Part shown: positions 38,135 to 47,053 of the stretch, piece by piece
Position numbering within the stretch: the first letter of the stretch is position 1
Layout of the letters: each line of letters starts with the position of its first letter
Source of the DNA: Bacteroidales bacterium Phil12
GTDB taxonomy: Bacteria > Bacteroidota > Bacteroidia > Bacteroidales > P3
Assembly: GCA_002633275.1 (NCBI GenBank)
Contig: NWBO01000053.1
Location: 184,649-248,648 of the forward strand
Reading direction: 5' to 3'
DNA length: 64,000 bases
Made by a program: the position numbers and the translations under genes
Notes under the pieces: model-generated
Database searches by the model: none
Told to the model about the DNA's origin: nothing
The model's input: the letters and a program-made list of their open reading frames with translations, nothing else

Positions 38135-40390
38135 TTATATCACAATATCACTGCTTCTCATCTTTCCAAACGAACGGACATATTTACGAATACTCGAAAC
38201 CATTTCCCGTGTTTCTTGCAGCATATTCAAATACACGTATAACACAGTCATTGAAGACGGATTGTCATCTCGAATTGAAGCGTATAATTTATGGTACGTG
38301 TCGGAAATTTTATCTTTTATCGCATCACATTGACTACGCAAAAGACTTATTTTTTCAACATTGCCCGAATTTATCATATCTATCGTTTCATCGAACAAAG
38401 CATTCACCTGACTGCGAATTAACTTAAAATCATCAGTATATTCCGAAGGAAGCGGGCGGAAATTGTTTTCGGTATGCTCTTTACATATCTCGTTTATACG
38501 ATGTAGATTGTACAAAATGGACATACAACAATTATTGCCAAGATAAAACCACGTGCTTTTCTCTATTGCAAGTTCTTTGTTAAGTTGCCTAAGGCATAGA
38601 GTCTCTTTACGTCTGTCGTTTTTTAACATACGTTTCTCATATTTGAGTTTATGCTCCGCTCTATCCAACACACGAAGATTTTCAGTAACAAAAGCATCGG
38701 TTACGTTGCAATAAGTTTGCTTTGCAAAGACAATAAAATTCTGTTGCTTGCCTGTTAGGTACATAAGAAACATTGGCCACACATTGTCCTTGTTTTGACC
38801 TGAAATAATACTTTGAAACAATACGTCGCCTTCATCTTCAACACTCTTTTTGCGAAATCGTTTATTGCTTTGAAAAATTATAATCAATGTAACAATGGCA
38901 AGAAGAATCATCACGACCTTACCACCATAATACATTGCGAATACCATTATCCCTGCTCCGATAAATGCTGCCCCTGCTGTAAGAAACCAACCTCCAATCA
39001 CGGATATAACTCCCGTAATTCTAAATACTGCACTCTCTCTATTCCAAGCACGATCCGCCAATGACGTACCCATAGCCACCATAAAAGTTACAAATGTCGT
39101 CGATAGCGGTAGTTTTAACGATGTGCCTATTGCTATCAACACTCCCGCCAAAACCAAATTCACCGAAGCTCGAACAAGATCAAACGCCGCTCCTTGTTCC
39201 ATTATGGTTTGATTGACATCAAAACGTTTATTGAACCATAGTCTTATTTTCTTGGGAGTAATCATCTTTATGAAATCCAATAAAGACATCGCCATTCTTA
39301 CAAATTTTCGAGCAATTCTTGATGAGCCAAACATTTCGTCTGTTCCACTCTGACTTCCCAATCCTACTTCCGTTTGCGAGACTTTCCTTGCTTTTTTGGA
39401 AGTAGCAAGAGCGACAACCATTATAACTCCCGAACCTACAAGAAACCATATCGGCGTATTGGCGGAGTTATTTAACGAAGACATCATAAATGTATTTGCG
39501 TTTCCATTGCCATTAGCCATATAATCTTGGTATGATGCAAGTCCGGTAAGTGGCACACCTATGAAATTCACCAAGTCATTTCCTGCAAATGCCATCGCAA
39601 GAGAAAATGTTCCCATAAGTACAACGACTTTCAAAACATTGACTTTAACAGCATAAAGTAACTGCATAATCAACGTAAATCCCACAAGACAAACTCCGAT
39701 AATCATTCCCGTGTTGTCAGCAATCCAATCCTTAACCTCAGGTGTCATAAACGACAAATCTTTCATACCTTTTATAAGTAAAAAATATATTATGGCAGTT
39801 GCACACACTCCTGAGAATATTCCAATCTTCCATTTCAATTTGCTTTTATAATCGAACGAAAAAATGGTTCGTGTAATGAATTGCACCAATGTACCGAAAA
39901 CAAACGCAATAGCCACCGAAAGGAAAATACCTATAACAACCGACAAGGCTTTTTCTGTATTGAGCAAATCGTTCAACGCCAAAGTCGAACTATCGCCCAT
40001 AATCTTAATAATGGATACCACAAACGTTGCCCCAAGCAATTCAAAAACCATGGAAACGGTGGTAGATGTCGGCATACCGAGACTGTTGAAAATATCCAAT
40101 AGTATAATGTCCGTTACCATTACTGCCATAAAAATACAGATAAGGTCATAAAAAGAAAAATGCTCCGGTCGGAATATGCCGTGCCGTGCAATATCCATCA
40201 TACCGTTACTCATCGATGCCCCGATAAATATTCCTATTGCGGCAACGATTAATATCCTTTTGAACGACGCTGCTTTGGAGCCTATCGCAGAGTTTAGAAA
40301 ATTAACCGCATCATTACTTACTCCGACAGAAAGGTCAAATACTGCCAACAACAATAAAAAGATGATGACACATAAGAAAATTATATCCAT
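38135..40390 (-). CDS. Pit-family inorganic phosphate transporter with PhoU-like C-terminal domain
   Basis: 751 residues. Two inverted Pit repeats are visible: SVGVSNDAVNFLNSAIGSKAA and MPTSTTVSMVFELLGA in the first, FAGNDLVNFIGVPLTG and LPLSTTFVTFMVAMGTSLAD in the second, with about 11-12 membrane spans to residue 500. The last 220 residues are soluble and helical (a PhoU-like coiled region from about 545), a known Bacteroidota fusion. It imports phosphate using a cation gradient. The PhoB/PhoR-like pair upstream on the same strand suggests phosphate-dependent control. A weak promoter-like GAACTTTG lies at 40420-40413. Confidence 0.9.
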   Translation of the reverse strand: MDIIFLCVIIFLLLLAVFDLSVGVSNDAVNFLNSAIGSKAASFKRILIVAAIGIFIGASMSNGMMDIARHGIFRPEHFSFYDLICIFMAVMVTDIILLDIFNSLGMPTSTTVSMVFELLGATFVVSIIKIMGDSSTLALNDLLNTEKALSVVIGIFLSVAIAFVFGTLVQFITRTIFSFDYKSKLKWKIGIFSGVCATAIIYFLLIKGMKDLSFMTPEVKDWIADNTGMIIGVCLVGFTLIMQLLYAVKVNVLKVVVLMGTFSLAMAFAGNDLVNFIGVPLTGLASYQDYMANGNGNANTFMMSSLNNSANTPIWFLVGSGVIMVVALATSKKARKVSQTEVGLGSQSGTDEMFGSSRIARKFVRMAMSLLDFIKMITPKKIRLWFNKRFDVNQTIMEQGAAFDLVRASVNLVLAGVLIAIGTSLKLPLSTTFVTFMVAMGTSLADRAWNRESAVFRITGVISVIGGWFLTAGAAFIGAGIMVFAMYYGGKVVMILLAIVTLIIIFQSNKRFRKKSVEDEGDVLFQSIISGQNKDNVWPMFLMYLTGKQQNFIVFAKQTYCNVTDAFVTENLRVLDRAEHKLKYEKRMLKNDRRKETLCLRQLNKELAIEKSTWFYLGNNCCMSILYNLHRINEICKEHTENNFRPLPSEYTDDFKLIRSQVNALFDETIDMINSGNVEKISLLRSQCDAIKDKISDTYHKLYASIRDDNPSSMTVLYVYLNMLQETREMVSSIRKYVRSFGKMRSSDIVI

Positions 40391-40516
40391 AGTACTTTAT
40401 TTTAATTTTTTGCAAAGTTCGTTTATGGATATTACATAATTGTTTCATAAATTTTAAGTTTTCGTTACAAAAACCTTATATGCTTTCACAAAATTAATCA
40501 ATGAAAAGAATTTTCT

Positions 40517-40579
40517 AATGTTTAACACTAATTTATTAATGTTTAATATTATTTTACGGATGTTAAACATCAGTAAAGC
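40517..40579. repeat. AT-rich 21-nt array, copy D
   Basis: Three consecutive units start at 40517, 40538 and 40559 with AATGTTTAA, AATGTTTAA and GATGTTAAA, exactly 21 nt apart. The GTTTAAC/GTTAAAC core is near-palindromic. Located between the histidine-kinase stop and the pit start. Confidence 0.8.
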
Positions 40580-40610
40580 GAAAACACATCTTATTATAAT
40601 TTTATTGATA

Positions 40611-42038
40611 TTAACCTTTTTTCAAAGTGAAAAAGAACAGCAATCCACCTTGTTTGCGATTTTTCACTTCTATTTCTCCGCCGTGCCAAATGACAGCGTT
40701 TTTAACAATGGACAAACCAAGTCCCGTTCCTCCCAATTGGCGAGAACGACCTTTATCAATCCTATAAAATCTTTCAAATATCTTTTCCAAATGCTGCTCT
40801 CCAACGCCTTTTCCATTATCGACAAAAGAAAAAGATACTGTATCGAAAGTTTCTTTTTCGGTATTTATTTCAATCAAAGTCCCTTGTGAATAAGCGATTG
40901 CATTATCCATAAGATTACGAAATATGGACGAGAGAATAGAAACATTACTATTAATAATGATTGGAGAATTTACGTTGTTACGAATAGCAATACCTTTTTG
41001 CCTTGCTGCTTGCTCGTACTCGGTGCATATTTGTGAAATAATCAATGAAGCATCTATTTTTTCTTTACATATATTCGCTGCTCCGTCTTCAATACGCGTC
41101 AAAGTGGAGACATCAACCAAAAGGGTTTGCAGTCGTTTGTTGGCTTCGTAGCAACGATTGAGAAATTCCTCTCGTTTATCCGACGGCATGTCTTTATGAG
41201 TTAGCAAAGTTTCCAAACAAACCTGCATTGCAGCGACAGGAGTTTTTAATTCGTGATTTATATTGTTTGTCAGTTGGCATTTAATTCTTGTTTTTTCTTG
41301 TTGAGCGATTATCGCCTGACGATGTTCCTTGTCTCTTTCGGCTGTTGTCTGTTGAAGTTTTGCGTAAAGCATAACGATGTGATTGGATATATCTCCGAGT
41401 TCATCTCGAGAAAAAGGCTCTACATCAACAATACTCTCGCCCTTTTCGGCTTTTTTTGCAAAATCTCTTAGTCTTCGGATATGCTTTCCTTCTTTTCGTG
41501 TTACGAAAAAACCTATCACGCACATAACCACCGCAGCCCCTATCATAAACCATAGAAAGCCATAATTTGCAGAAAGAATCCTATTCAAAGGTAATGAATA
41601 CGGAACTGCCGTTCGTACAATATAATTCTTGCCACGTTTTGCCGAATAAAAATATGTTCCTCCCGTACTTTCGCTATGACGCCTCACTGCATAGCCTTCA
41701 CCTGTACGTACAGCCTTTGCTATTTCCTCTCTATCCAAGTGCGAAGAACCGGGCAATGTATCAAGAGAATTATCATAGATAACTCTTCCGCCGTAATCGA
41801 TAACACTTATACGAAGTCCGTTTATATCATTCTTTGGAATTTCTACACTTCCCGTTAAATCGAGATGTGATATTATTTGCTCGTTCAGTGCTTGCAGACG
41901 AGTGTTGAATATTTCCGCCTTGAATTGTTTCTCTCTGTGGTATTGAAATAATGCAACAACACCCACAAGCAACCACGAATATATTACCAATCCGAGAAAA
42001 AGCCTTTTGTGATACGTAAGTCTAATCCGTGAAAACAT
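40611..42038 (-). CDS. PhoR-like sensor histidine kinase
   Basis: 475 residues. Membrane spans at about 13-31 and 160-180 enclose a periplasmic sensor of about 130 residues, then a HAMP-like linker, a HisKA domain with phospho-acceptor H262 in NHELKTP, and an ATPase domain with N box NLMDNA, G1 DNGKGVG and G2 GGTGLGLSIV. It overlaps the response-regulator gene by 17 nt, so the two are coupled. Placement beside a phosphate transporter suggests phosphate sensing, but the periplasmic domain alone does not prove it. Confidence 0.9.
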   Translation of the reverse strand: MFSRIRLTYHKRLFLGLVIYSWLLVGVVALFQYHREKQFKAEIFNTRLQALNEQIISHLDLTGSVEIPKNDINGLRISVIDYGGRVIYDNSLDTLPGSSHLDREEIAKAVRTGEGYAVRRHSESTGGTYFYSAKRGKNYIVRTAVPYSLPLNRILSANYGFLWFMIGAAVVMCVIGFFVTRKEGKHIRRLRDFAKKAEKGESIVDVEPFSRDELGDISNHIVMLYAKLQQTTAERDKEHRQAIIAQQEKTRIKCQLTNNINHELKTPVAAMQVCLETLLTHKDMPSDKREEFLNRCYEANKRLQTLLVDVSTLTRIEDGAANICKEKIDASLIISQICTEYEQAARQKGIAIRNNVNSPIIINSNVSILSSIFRNLMDNAIAYSQGTLIEINTEKETFDTVSFSFVDNGKGVGEQHLEKIFERFYRIDKGRSRQLGGTGLGLSIVKNAVIWHGGEIEVKNRKQGGLLFFFTLKKG

Positions 42039-42717
42039 ATCCGTAACCCATTTTTGTTACAATGTGTTTGCCGTAGTCTCCGAGTTTATTGCGAAGACGT
42101 GTTATATTTACATCTACAACTCTATCCAAAACCACAACCTCATTACTCCAAACCCTATTAAGTATTTCCTGCCGAGAAAAAAGCCTGCCCCTATTCGACA
42201 ATAATAATACGAGAATTTCAAACTCCTTTTTCGGCATTTTTATTTCATTATCATCAATCGTGCATACTTTATTTGGTAGAGAAATTTTCAATTTCTCAAA
42301 GGTTATTACATCTTTCTCGGTCTCACTATTTGTTTTCGCTGCCGCCACTCTACGCAACACGGCTTTCACTCTTGCAATAATGTTTTTGATAGAGTAAGGT
42401 TTTGTTATGTAATCATCTGCTCCCAATTCCAATCCTTGAACCATATCATCGACAGAGTCTTTGGCTGTACAAAATATAATAGGTATATCAGCAGTGTCTT
42501 TTCTTTTTTTCATTATCGATGCCAACTGAATACCGCTAACTTCTCCCATCATTATGTCAAGCAACACGAGATTGAAAGAAGATAAATCCATTGTCAAGGC
42601 ATCTTCTGACGAATTTGCAGTATATACTTCGTAACCTTCGGCTTCAAGATTAAATCGAAGCACTTCACACAAAGTCGGCTCGTCATCTACAATCAATATT
42701 CGCTTTCTATCAGTCAT
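42022..42717 (-). CDS. PhoB/OmpR-family response regulator
   Basis: 231 residues from MTDRKRILIVDDE. Receiver domain with phospho-acceptor D54 (LVLLDIMMG), switch Thr in FCTAKD and K106 (TKPYS); winged-helix DNA-binding domain ending VDVNITRLRNKLGDYGKHIVTKMGYGYVF. An ATG 42 nt upstream adds a hydrophobic non-conserved leader and was rejected. Expected to be phosphorylated by the kinase encoded just downstream. Confidence 0.93.
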   Translation of the reverse strand: MTDRKRILIVDDEPTLCEVLRFNLEAEGYEVYTANSSEDALTMDLSSFNLVLLDIMMGEVSGIQLASIMKKRKDTADIPIIFCTAKDSVDDMVQGLELGADDYITKPYSIKNIIARVKAVLRRVAAAKTNSETEKDVITFEKLKISLPNKVCTIDDNEIKMPKKEFEILVLLLSNRGRLFSRQEILNRVWSNEVVVLDRVVDVNITRLRNKLGDYGKHIVTKMGYGYVFTD

Positions 42718-42824
42718 ACACCTATATTTATATATAGCCAAAACGCAAAGCCAAAACAAAACACTCTTTCATCGTTTCATTATTGACAATATACATTTCA
42801 AAGAATGCTATGCTTTTCGCAGTG

Positions 42825-42855
42825 CAAAACTACAACAAATTGCAATACCCACAAA
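42825..42855 (-). promoter_or_regulatory. Promoter of the two-component operon
   Basis: Minus-strand TTTG (42855-42852), 19 nt spacing, TAGTTTTG (42832-42825), context TTGTAGTTTTGCA. About 108 nt upstream of the response-regulator ATG. Confidence 0.72.
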
Positions 42856-42912
42856 ACATTTCAAAAAAATCTTAATACTTAGAGATTTTCAATTTATTTG
42901 AGTCCTTAAAAT

Positions 42913-42996
42913 AATGTTTAACATTAGCAAATTAATCATTAACACTAATTTTTTAGTGTTAATGATTAATAAATTTTTAAGTCGTAAAAATTTTGC
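42913..42996. repeat. AT-rich 21-nt array with 18-bp stem, copy E
   Basis: Units begin at 42913, 42934, 42955 and 42976, 21 nt apart. The second and third form a perfect inverted repeat of 18-nt arms with a TTTT loop (ATTAATCATTAACACTAA and its complement). It sits in a divergent gap of 401 bp (42718-43118), between the promoters of the two-component operon and lpxK, so it is not at the end of any gene. The rest of the gap shows nothing further. Confidence 0.82.
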
Positions 42997-43079
42997 CGCT
43001 TGTTTTATGCCTTTTTCATCAAAGCATAAAATTGAAACGAAATAAGACTTCATTACCGTCAATTACGATTTTTTTGTTT

Positions 43080-43087
43080 TATCTTTG
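43080..43087 (+). promoter_or_regulatory. Promoter -7 element of lpxK
   Basis: TATCTTTG matches TAnnTTTG, 32 nt before the ATG at 43119. No clear -33 TTTG. It places the transcription start just ahead of that ATG and excludes longer in-frame starts upstream. Confidence 0.55.
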
Positions 43088-43118
43088 CGTTTCAAATCAA
43101 TCACAACAACAAAGAGCG

Positions 43119-44072
43119 ATGTATTTTCTTATAACGTTTATACGAAACCTGTTATTCAAACATCATATAATAAAGAGCCGAAAATATGATGATGTGTTCG
43201 TTCTTTGTGTAGGCAATCTGCGTGTTGGAGGAACGGGGAAAACTCCTATGATTGAGTATTTGATAAAGCATCTGATGACGGAGTTTCCTTTGGCAGTGAT
43301 TTCGCTCGGATATAAACGAAAGACAAAAGGTCTCAAAGAGGTCTTACTCAATGATACAGCGGAAGAAGTCGGAGATGAACCCAAACAAATGAAAGAAAAG
43401 TTCCCAGAGATAAAATTTTTTGTAAATAAGGACAGAAACGAAGCTATCGATAATATCAGGAATAATCACAAGGAAATAAAACTTATACTTTTGGACGATG
43501 CGTATCAATACCGCAAGACAACGCCTAATGCGACTATTTTGCTAACCGAATACAACAGGCCTTATTTCAAAGACTTCGTCCTACCTTACGGGCGACTTAG
43601 AGAAAGCAAAACTCAAAGCAAAAGAGCCGATTATATTGTTGTAACAAAAACTCCTGATAACGTTTCGGCGGCCAGCAAAGAAAATTTCATAAAACGCCTA
43701 AAAGCAACAAGCAAACAACAAGTCTTTTTCTCGAAAATAATTTACAATCTACCGAAAATTGAAAACAAAAATCTGTTGTTCGTCGCTGGAATTGACAATC
43801 CTTATCCTGCCGTAAAATTTTTGGAAGATAATGGATTTAATGTAGTATTAGAGAAATTTCCCGACCATTATCAGTTTAAGGATTCGGATATAAGTCGCAT
43901 AATCTCAATATCCAAACAAGAGAATAGACAAATCATAACGACCGAAAAAGATTTTATGCGATTGAAAAGGTTTAATAGATTAAGTTTTGAGGTATTGAAA
44001 ATAGAAAACGAAATAGATAATAATTTCTTAAATATATTAAAAGATGACTTACGAGCAAATATCAGAAGCTAA
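43119..44072 (+). CDS. lpxK: Tetraacyldisaccharide 4'-kinase
   Basis: 317 residues from MYFLITFIRN. A short membrane-associated N-terminus is followed by a P-loop VGNLRVGGTGKTP (GGTGKT at about 37-42) and the family motifs EVGDEPKQM, LDDAYQYRK and TTEKDFMRL. It phosphorylates the 4' position of the lipid A disaccharide at the inner membrane, so the cell makes lipopolysaccharide or lipooligosaccharide. Overlaps punA by 29 nt. Confidence 0.95.
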   Translation: MYFLITFIRNLLFKHHIIKSRKYDDVFVLCVGNLRVGGTGKTPMIEYLIKHLMTEFPLAVISLGYKRKTKGLKEVLLNDTAEEVGDEPKQMKEKFPEIKFFVNKDRNEAIDNIRNNHKEIKLILLDDAYQYRKTTPNATILLTEYNRPYFKDFVLPYGRLRESKTQSKRADYIVVTKTPDNVSAASKENFIKRLKATSKQQVFFSKIIYNLPKIENKNLLFVAGIDNPYPAVKFLEDNGFNVVLEKFPDHYQFKDSDISRIISISKQENRQIITTEKDFMRLKRFNRLSFEVLKIENEIDNNFLNILKDDLRANIRS

Positions 44073-44856
44073 GGCTTTCATCGAATCGAAGATTTCACAA
44101 ACACCCGAAATTGCTATTGTATTGGGTAGCGGTTTAAGTCCATTGGCAACAGAGATTGAAGAGCAAATAATAATTGCATATAAAGATATTCCTCATTTTC
44201 CTGTTTCCACCGTTAAGGGACATGCAGGCAATTTGATTTTCGGTCGCCTCAAAGGCAAGAATGTTATTTGTATGCAAGGCAGATTTCATTTCTATGAAGG
44301 CTATCGTATGGACGAAGTTACCATCGCTCAAAGGGTTTTCACTCTTATGGGTATCAAAACGTTGATAGTAACAAATGCGGCAGGCGGAGTTAATAAGAAT
44401 TTTTCGGTCGGAGATATTATGCTTATAACCGACCACATAAATTTTATGCCTAATCCATTAATAGGCAGAAATGATGAACGCTTCGGCGAGAGATTTCCTT
44501 CTATGAACGAAGCGTATGATAAGGATTTACAAAATAAAGCAATAGCAACGGCAAAGGAACTGAACATCACTTTACAACAAGGTGTTTATGCGGCAGGAAG
44601 TGGCCCAAGTTTTGAGACACCTGCCGAATATATGATGTACCGAACATTGGGAGTAAGTGCTGTTGGAATGAGTACCGTACCCGAGGTAATCGTTGCCGTT
44701 CATGGCGGTATGAAAGTTTTGGGACTATCTGTGATAAGCAATGTGTTTGACGAAAACAGCAACGATGAGCAAACGCATAAAGAAGTATTGGAGAACGTTG
44801 ATGCGGCAACCAAGAAAATGGTTTGTTTGGTTAAAAACATAATTGCTAAGATTTAA
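44044..44856 (+). CDS. punA: Purine nucleoside phosphorylase
   Basis: 270 residues, trimeric PNP family. Phosphate site GSGLSPLA and GRFHFYEGY, then VTNAAGG, GPSFETPAEYMMYRTLGVSAVGMSTVPEVIVA and the base-binding SNVFDENS. Cleaves inosine/guanosine-type nucleosides with phosphate in purine salvage. The overlap with lpxK implies coupled expression although the pathways are unrelated. Confidence 0.95.
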   Translation: MTYEQISEAKAFIESKISQTPEIAIVLGSGLSPLATEIEEQIIIAYKDIPHFPVSTVKGHAGNLIFGRLKGKNVICMQGRFHFYEGYRMDEVTIAQRVFTLMGIKTLIVTNAAGGVNKNFSVGDIMLITDHINFMPNPLIGRNDERFGERFPSMNEAYDKDLQNKAIATAKELNITLQQGVYAAGSGPSFETPAEYMMYRTLGVSAVGMSTVPEVIVAVHGGMKVLGLSVISNVFDENSNDEQTHKEVLENVDAATKKMVCLVKNIIAKI

Positions 44857-44950
44857 GTTTTTGATTTTGCTTATAATCTGAATAACGCAAATAATAAATT
44901 TGATAACACTGCAAATCAACTGAATTAATTTGCTCGTATTATTGTTTTTA

Positions 44951-45034
44951 TAATCACTCATATTAGAAAATTAATCACTCACGCTAATTTTTTAATCACT
45001 CACACTAAAAAATCAGTTTCATTGATTAGTAAAG
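44951..45034. repeat. AT-rich 21-nt array, copy F
   Basis: TAATCACTC occurs at 44951, 44972 and TAATCACTC at 44993, exactly 21 nt apart; the right part is an imperfect inverted copy (CTAATTTTTTAAT against ACTAAAAAATCAG). It lies between punA and dxr, both plus-strand. A different unit from copies A and D, but of the same length. Confidence 0.75.
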
Positions 45035-45094
45035 TCGTATCACATATTATTATTTGCGATTGTGTATGCCGAAAGGTATATGGATAATTTTTCG

Positions 45095-45102
45095 TAATTT
45101 TG
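45095..45102 (+). promoter_or_regulatory. Promoter -7 element of dxr
   Basis: TAATTTTG (TAnnTTTG) lies 19 nt before the first ATG of dxr, which rules out the in-frame TTG at 45100. No convincing -33 element is seen. Confidence 0.55.
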
Positions 45103-45120
45103 CACCTCATTACAAGGAAG

Positions 45121-46281
45121 ATGATGAAAGATAGGAAAAAGAATATAGCCATACTCGGTTCGACTGGTTCTATCGGGACACAGACTTTGGACGTTATTCG
45201 CTCCAATAAAGATTTGTTTGAAGTGGAAGTTCTGACGGCCGGCTCCAATGCCGAATTGCTTATTACCCAAGCAAAGGAGTTTATGCCGAACGCTGTTGTC
45301 ATTGCAGACGAAAGTAAGTACGAAATGGTCAAACAAGCCTTGGAACAAAACGATATAAAGGTCTTTGCAGGCAGTGAGGCTATGGGTGAAGTGGTTACTT
45401 TCAAAAACATAGATATTGTACTAACGGCTTTGGTGGGGTTTGCAGGTTTGAAACCGACAATTGAAGCCATAAAAGCGAAAAAGACCATAGCCCTTGCCAA
45501 TAAAGAGACCATGGTTGTGGCAGGTGAATTGATAACACAGATGGCGTTAGATAATAATGTCGCAATACTACCTGTGGATAGCGAACATTCGGCTATTTTT
45601 CAGTGCCTACAAGGTGAATATCACAACAGAGTAAAGAGGATTTTGCTTACTGCATCGGGTGGTGCGTTCAGAGGTAAGAAGCTTAGCGAATTAGAAAATA
45701 TAACAGTCAAAGATGCCTTACGCAATCCTAATTGGAATATGGGCAAAAAAGTTACCATAGACTCGGCAACGCTTATGAACAAAGGCTTGGAGGTTATCGA
45801 AGCAAAATGGCTGTTTGGTGTCGATGCAAAAAAGATAACACCTGTCATTCACGCCCAAAGCATAATACATTCCATGGTTGAGTTCGAAGACGGAACGATT
45901 AAAGCACAGATGTCAAGACCTGATATGCGGCTGCCGATTTTGTATGCGTTGAGTTTCCCGAAAAGAGTGGCTATGCCGTCGTTGGCAATGGATATTTTTG
46001 AGGTTGGCAATCTTACTTTTGAAAAACCTGACACTCAAACATTCCCTTGTCTATCACTTGCTTTCGATGCTATCGAAAAGGGCGGAAATATGCCTTGCAT
46101 AATGAACGCTGCGAACGAAGTGGCAGTGGAAAAGTTCTTGAACGAAAAGATTGGTTTCTTGCAAATTCCGGAGATAATAAGCAAGGCTATGAATGGATTT
46201 CAATTTATCAAGAATTGTTCATTGGACGACTATTTATCAACCGACAAAGAAGTAAAAGCCAAACTTATTAAAGACATTTAA
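45121..46281 (+). CDS. dxr: 1-deoxy-D-xylulose 5-phosphate reductoisomerase
   Basis: 386 residues. NADPH-binding GSTGSIGTQTLDVI, metal and substrate motifs PVDSEHSAIFQCLQG, TASGGAFRG (Pro replaced by Ala in the usual SGGPFR) and the C-terminal NAANEVAVEKFL. Second step of the MEP isoprenoid pathway. The next codon (45124) is also ATG and has the better spacing from the AAGGAAG before it, so the start is uncertain by one residue. Confidence 0.96.
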   Translation: MMKDRKKNIAILGSTGSIGTQTLDVIRSNKDLFEVEVLTAGSNAELLITQAKEFMPNAVVIADESKYEMVKQALEQNDIKVFAGSEAMGEVVTFKNIDIVLTALVGFAGLKPTIEAIKAKKTIALANKETMVVAGELITQMALDNNVAILPVDSEHSAIFQCLQGEYHNRVKRILLTASGGAFRGKKLSELENITVKDALRNPNWNMGKKVTIDSATLMNKGLEVIEAKWLFGVDAKKITPVIHAQSIIHSMVEFEDGTIKAQMSRPDMRLPILYALSFPKRVAMPSLAMDIFEVGNLTFEKPDTQTFPCLSLAFDAIEKGGNMPCIMNAANEVAVEKFLNEKIGFLQIPEIISKAMNGFQFIKNCSLDDYLSTDKEVKAKLIKDI

Positions 46282-46305
46282 CATTTGCTTTTCTTCGTTT
46301 ATGCT

Positions 46306-46881
46306 ATGGAAATCAAGAACAGACTGTTTATAACAACGAGGCAAGAGTTTCGCTCTTGGTTAAGTGCCAACTCAGAAACGCAGAGCGAATGTTGGGTGGA
46401 GGCGAAACGTGGTAAGAACGCTCCGAGTGATAAGTTATGGTATCTTGATGCTGTGGAGGAAGCATTGTGTTTCGGTTGGATTGATTCCACATATCGCAAT
46501 GTTGAGGGTATTACATTGCAACGTTTCAGTCGTCGTGTCAAAAAATCCGAATGGTCGGAACTTAACAAAGAAAGATGTAGGAGATTGATAAAACTTGGGC
46601 TTATGACAACGGCAGGCGAAAAAGTTTTACCCGATCTTGATAAACAAATGGAGATTGATAGCGAAATAATCGCCGCATTACAAAAAGACAAACAAGTTTG
46701 GGAGAATTTTAATTCCTTTCCGCCCTTGTACAGGCGTGTTAGGATTGACAAAATACAAAATGAACGCAGGCGTAAAAGAATAGATGGCTACAATAAAATG
46801 TTATCCAAATTCATCGAAGCCACAAAGCAAGGTATTATGATTAATGAGTGGAATGACAACGGCAGACTCCTTAACTACTGA
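46306..46881 (+). CDS. YdeI/OmpD-associated family protein
   Basis: 191 residues from MEIKNRLFITTRQEFRSWL. Matches the YdeI-like family: ECWVEAKRG, LWYLDAVEEALCFGWIDST, LQRFSRRVKKSEWSELNKERCRRL. Small cytoplasmic protein of unknown biochemical role; some members are linked to resistance against antimicrobial peptides or dyes. It begins 24 nt after dxr, probably in the same transcript. Confidence 0.85.
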   Translation: MEIKNRLFITTRQEFRSWLSANSETQSECWVEAKRGKNAPSDKLWYLDAVEEALCFGWIDSTYRNVEGITLQRFSRRVKKSEWSELNKERCRRLIKLGLMTTAGEKVLPDLDKQMEIDSEIIAALQKDKQVWENFNSFPPLYRRVRIDKIQNERRRKRIDGYNKMLSKFIEATKQGIMINEWNDNGRLLNY

Positions 46882-46982
46882 ATTAATCAATGACATCATT
46901 TTTTTAGTTTTTATAAACAAAATTCTCTAATCGTGAGCAAACGAAATAAACGGTTTATAAATCAAATCTAATACTATATTGC

Positions 46983-47012
46983 ATTGCATTATATATTTTT
47001 GTTGTATCTTTG
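46983..47012 (+). promoter_or_regulatory. Promoter of rseP-tyrS
   Basis: ATTG at 46983-46986, 18 nt spacing, then TATCTTTG at 47005-47012 in the context TTGTATCTTTGCA. About 42 nt upstream of the rseP ATG. Confidence 0.65.
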
Positions 47013-47053
47013 CAACCCTAATTCGATGATTAAATAACAAAAAACATAAACAA

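Noticed and set aside
42993-43118. Longer N-terminus of LpxK
   Set aside because: The extension crosses the promoter element at 43080 and encodes residues not seen in LpxK proteins.
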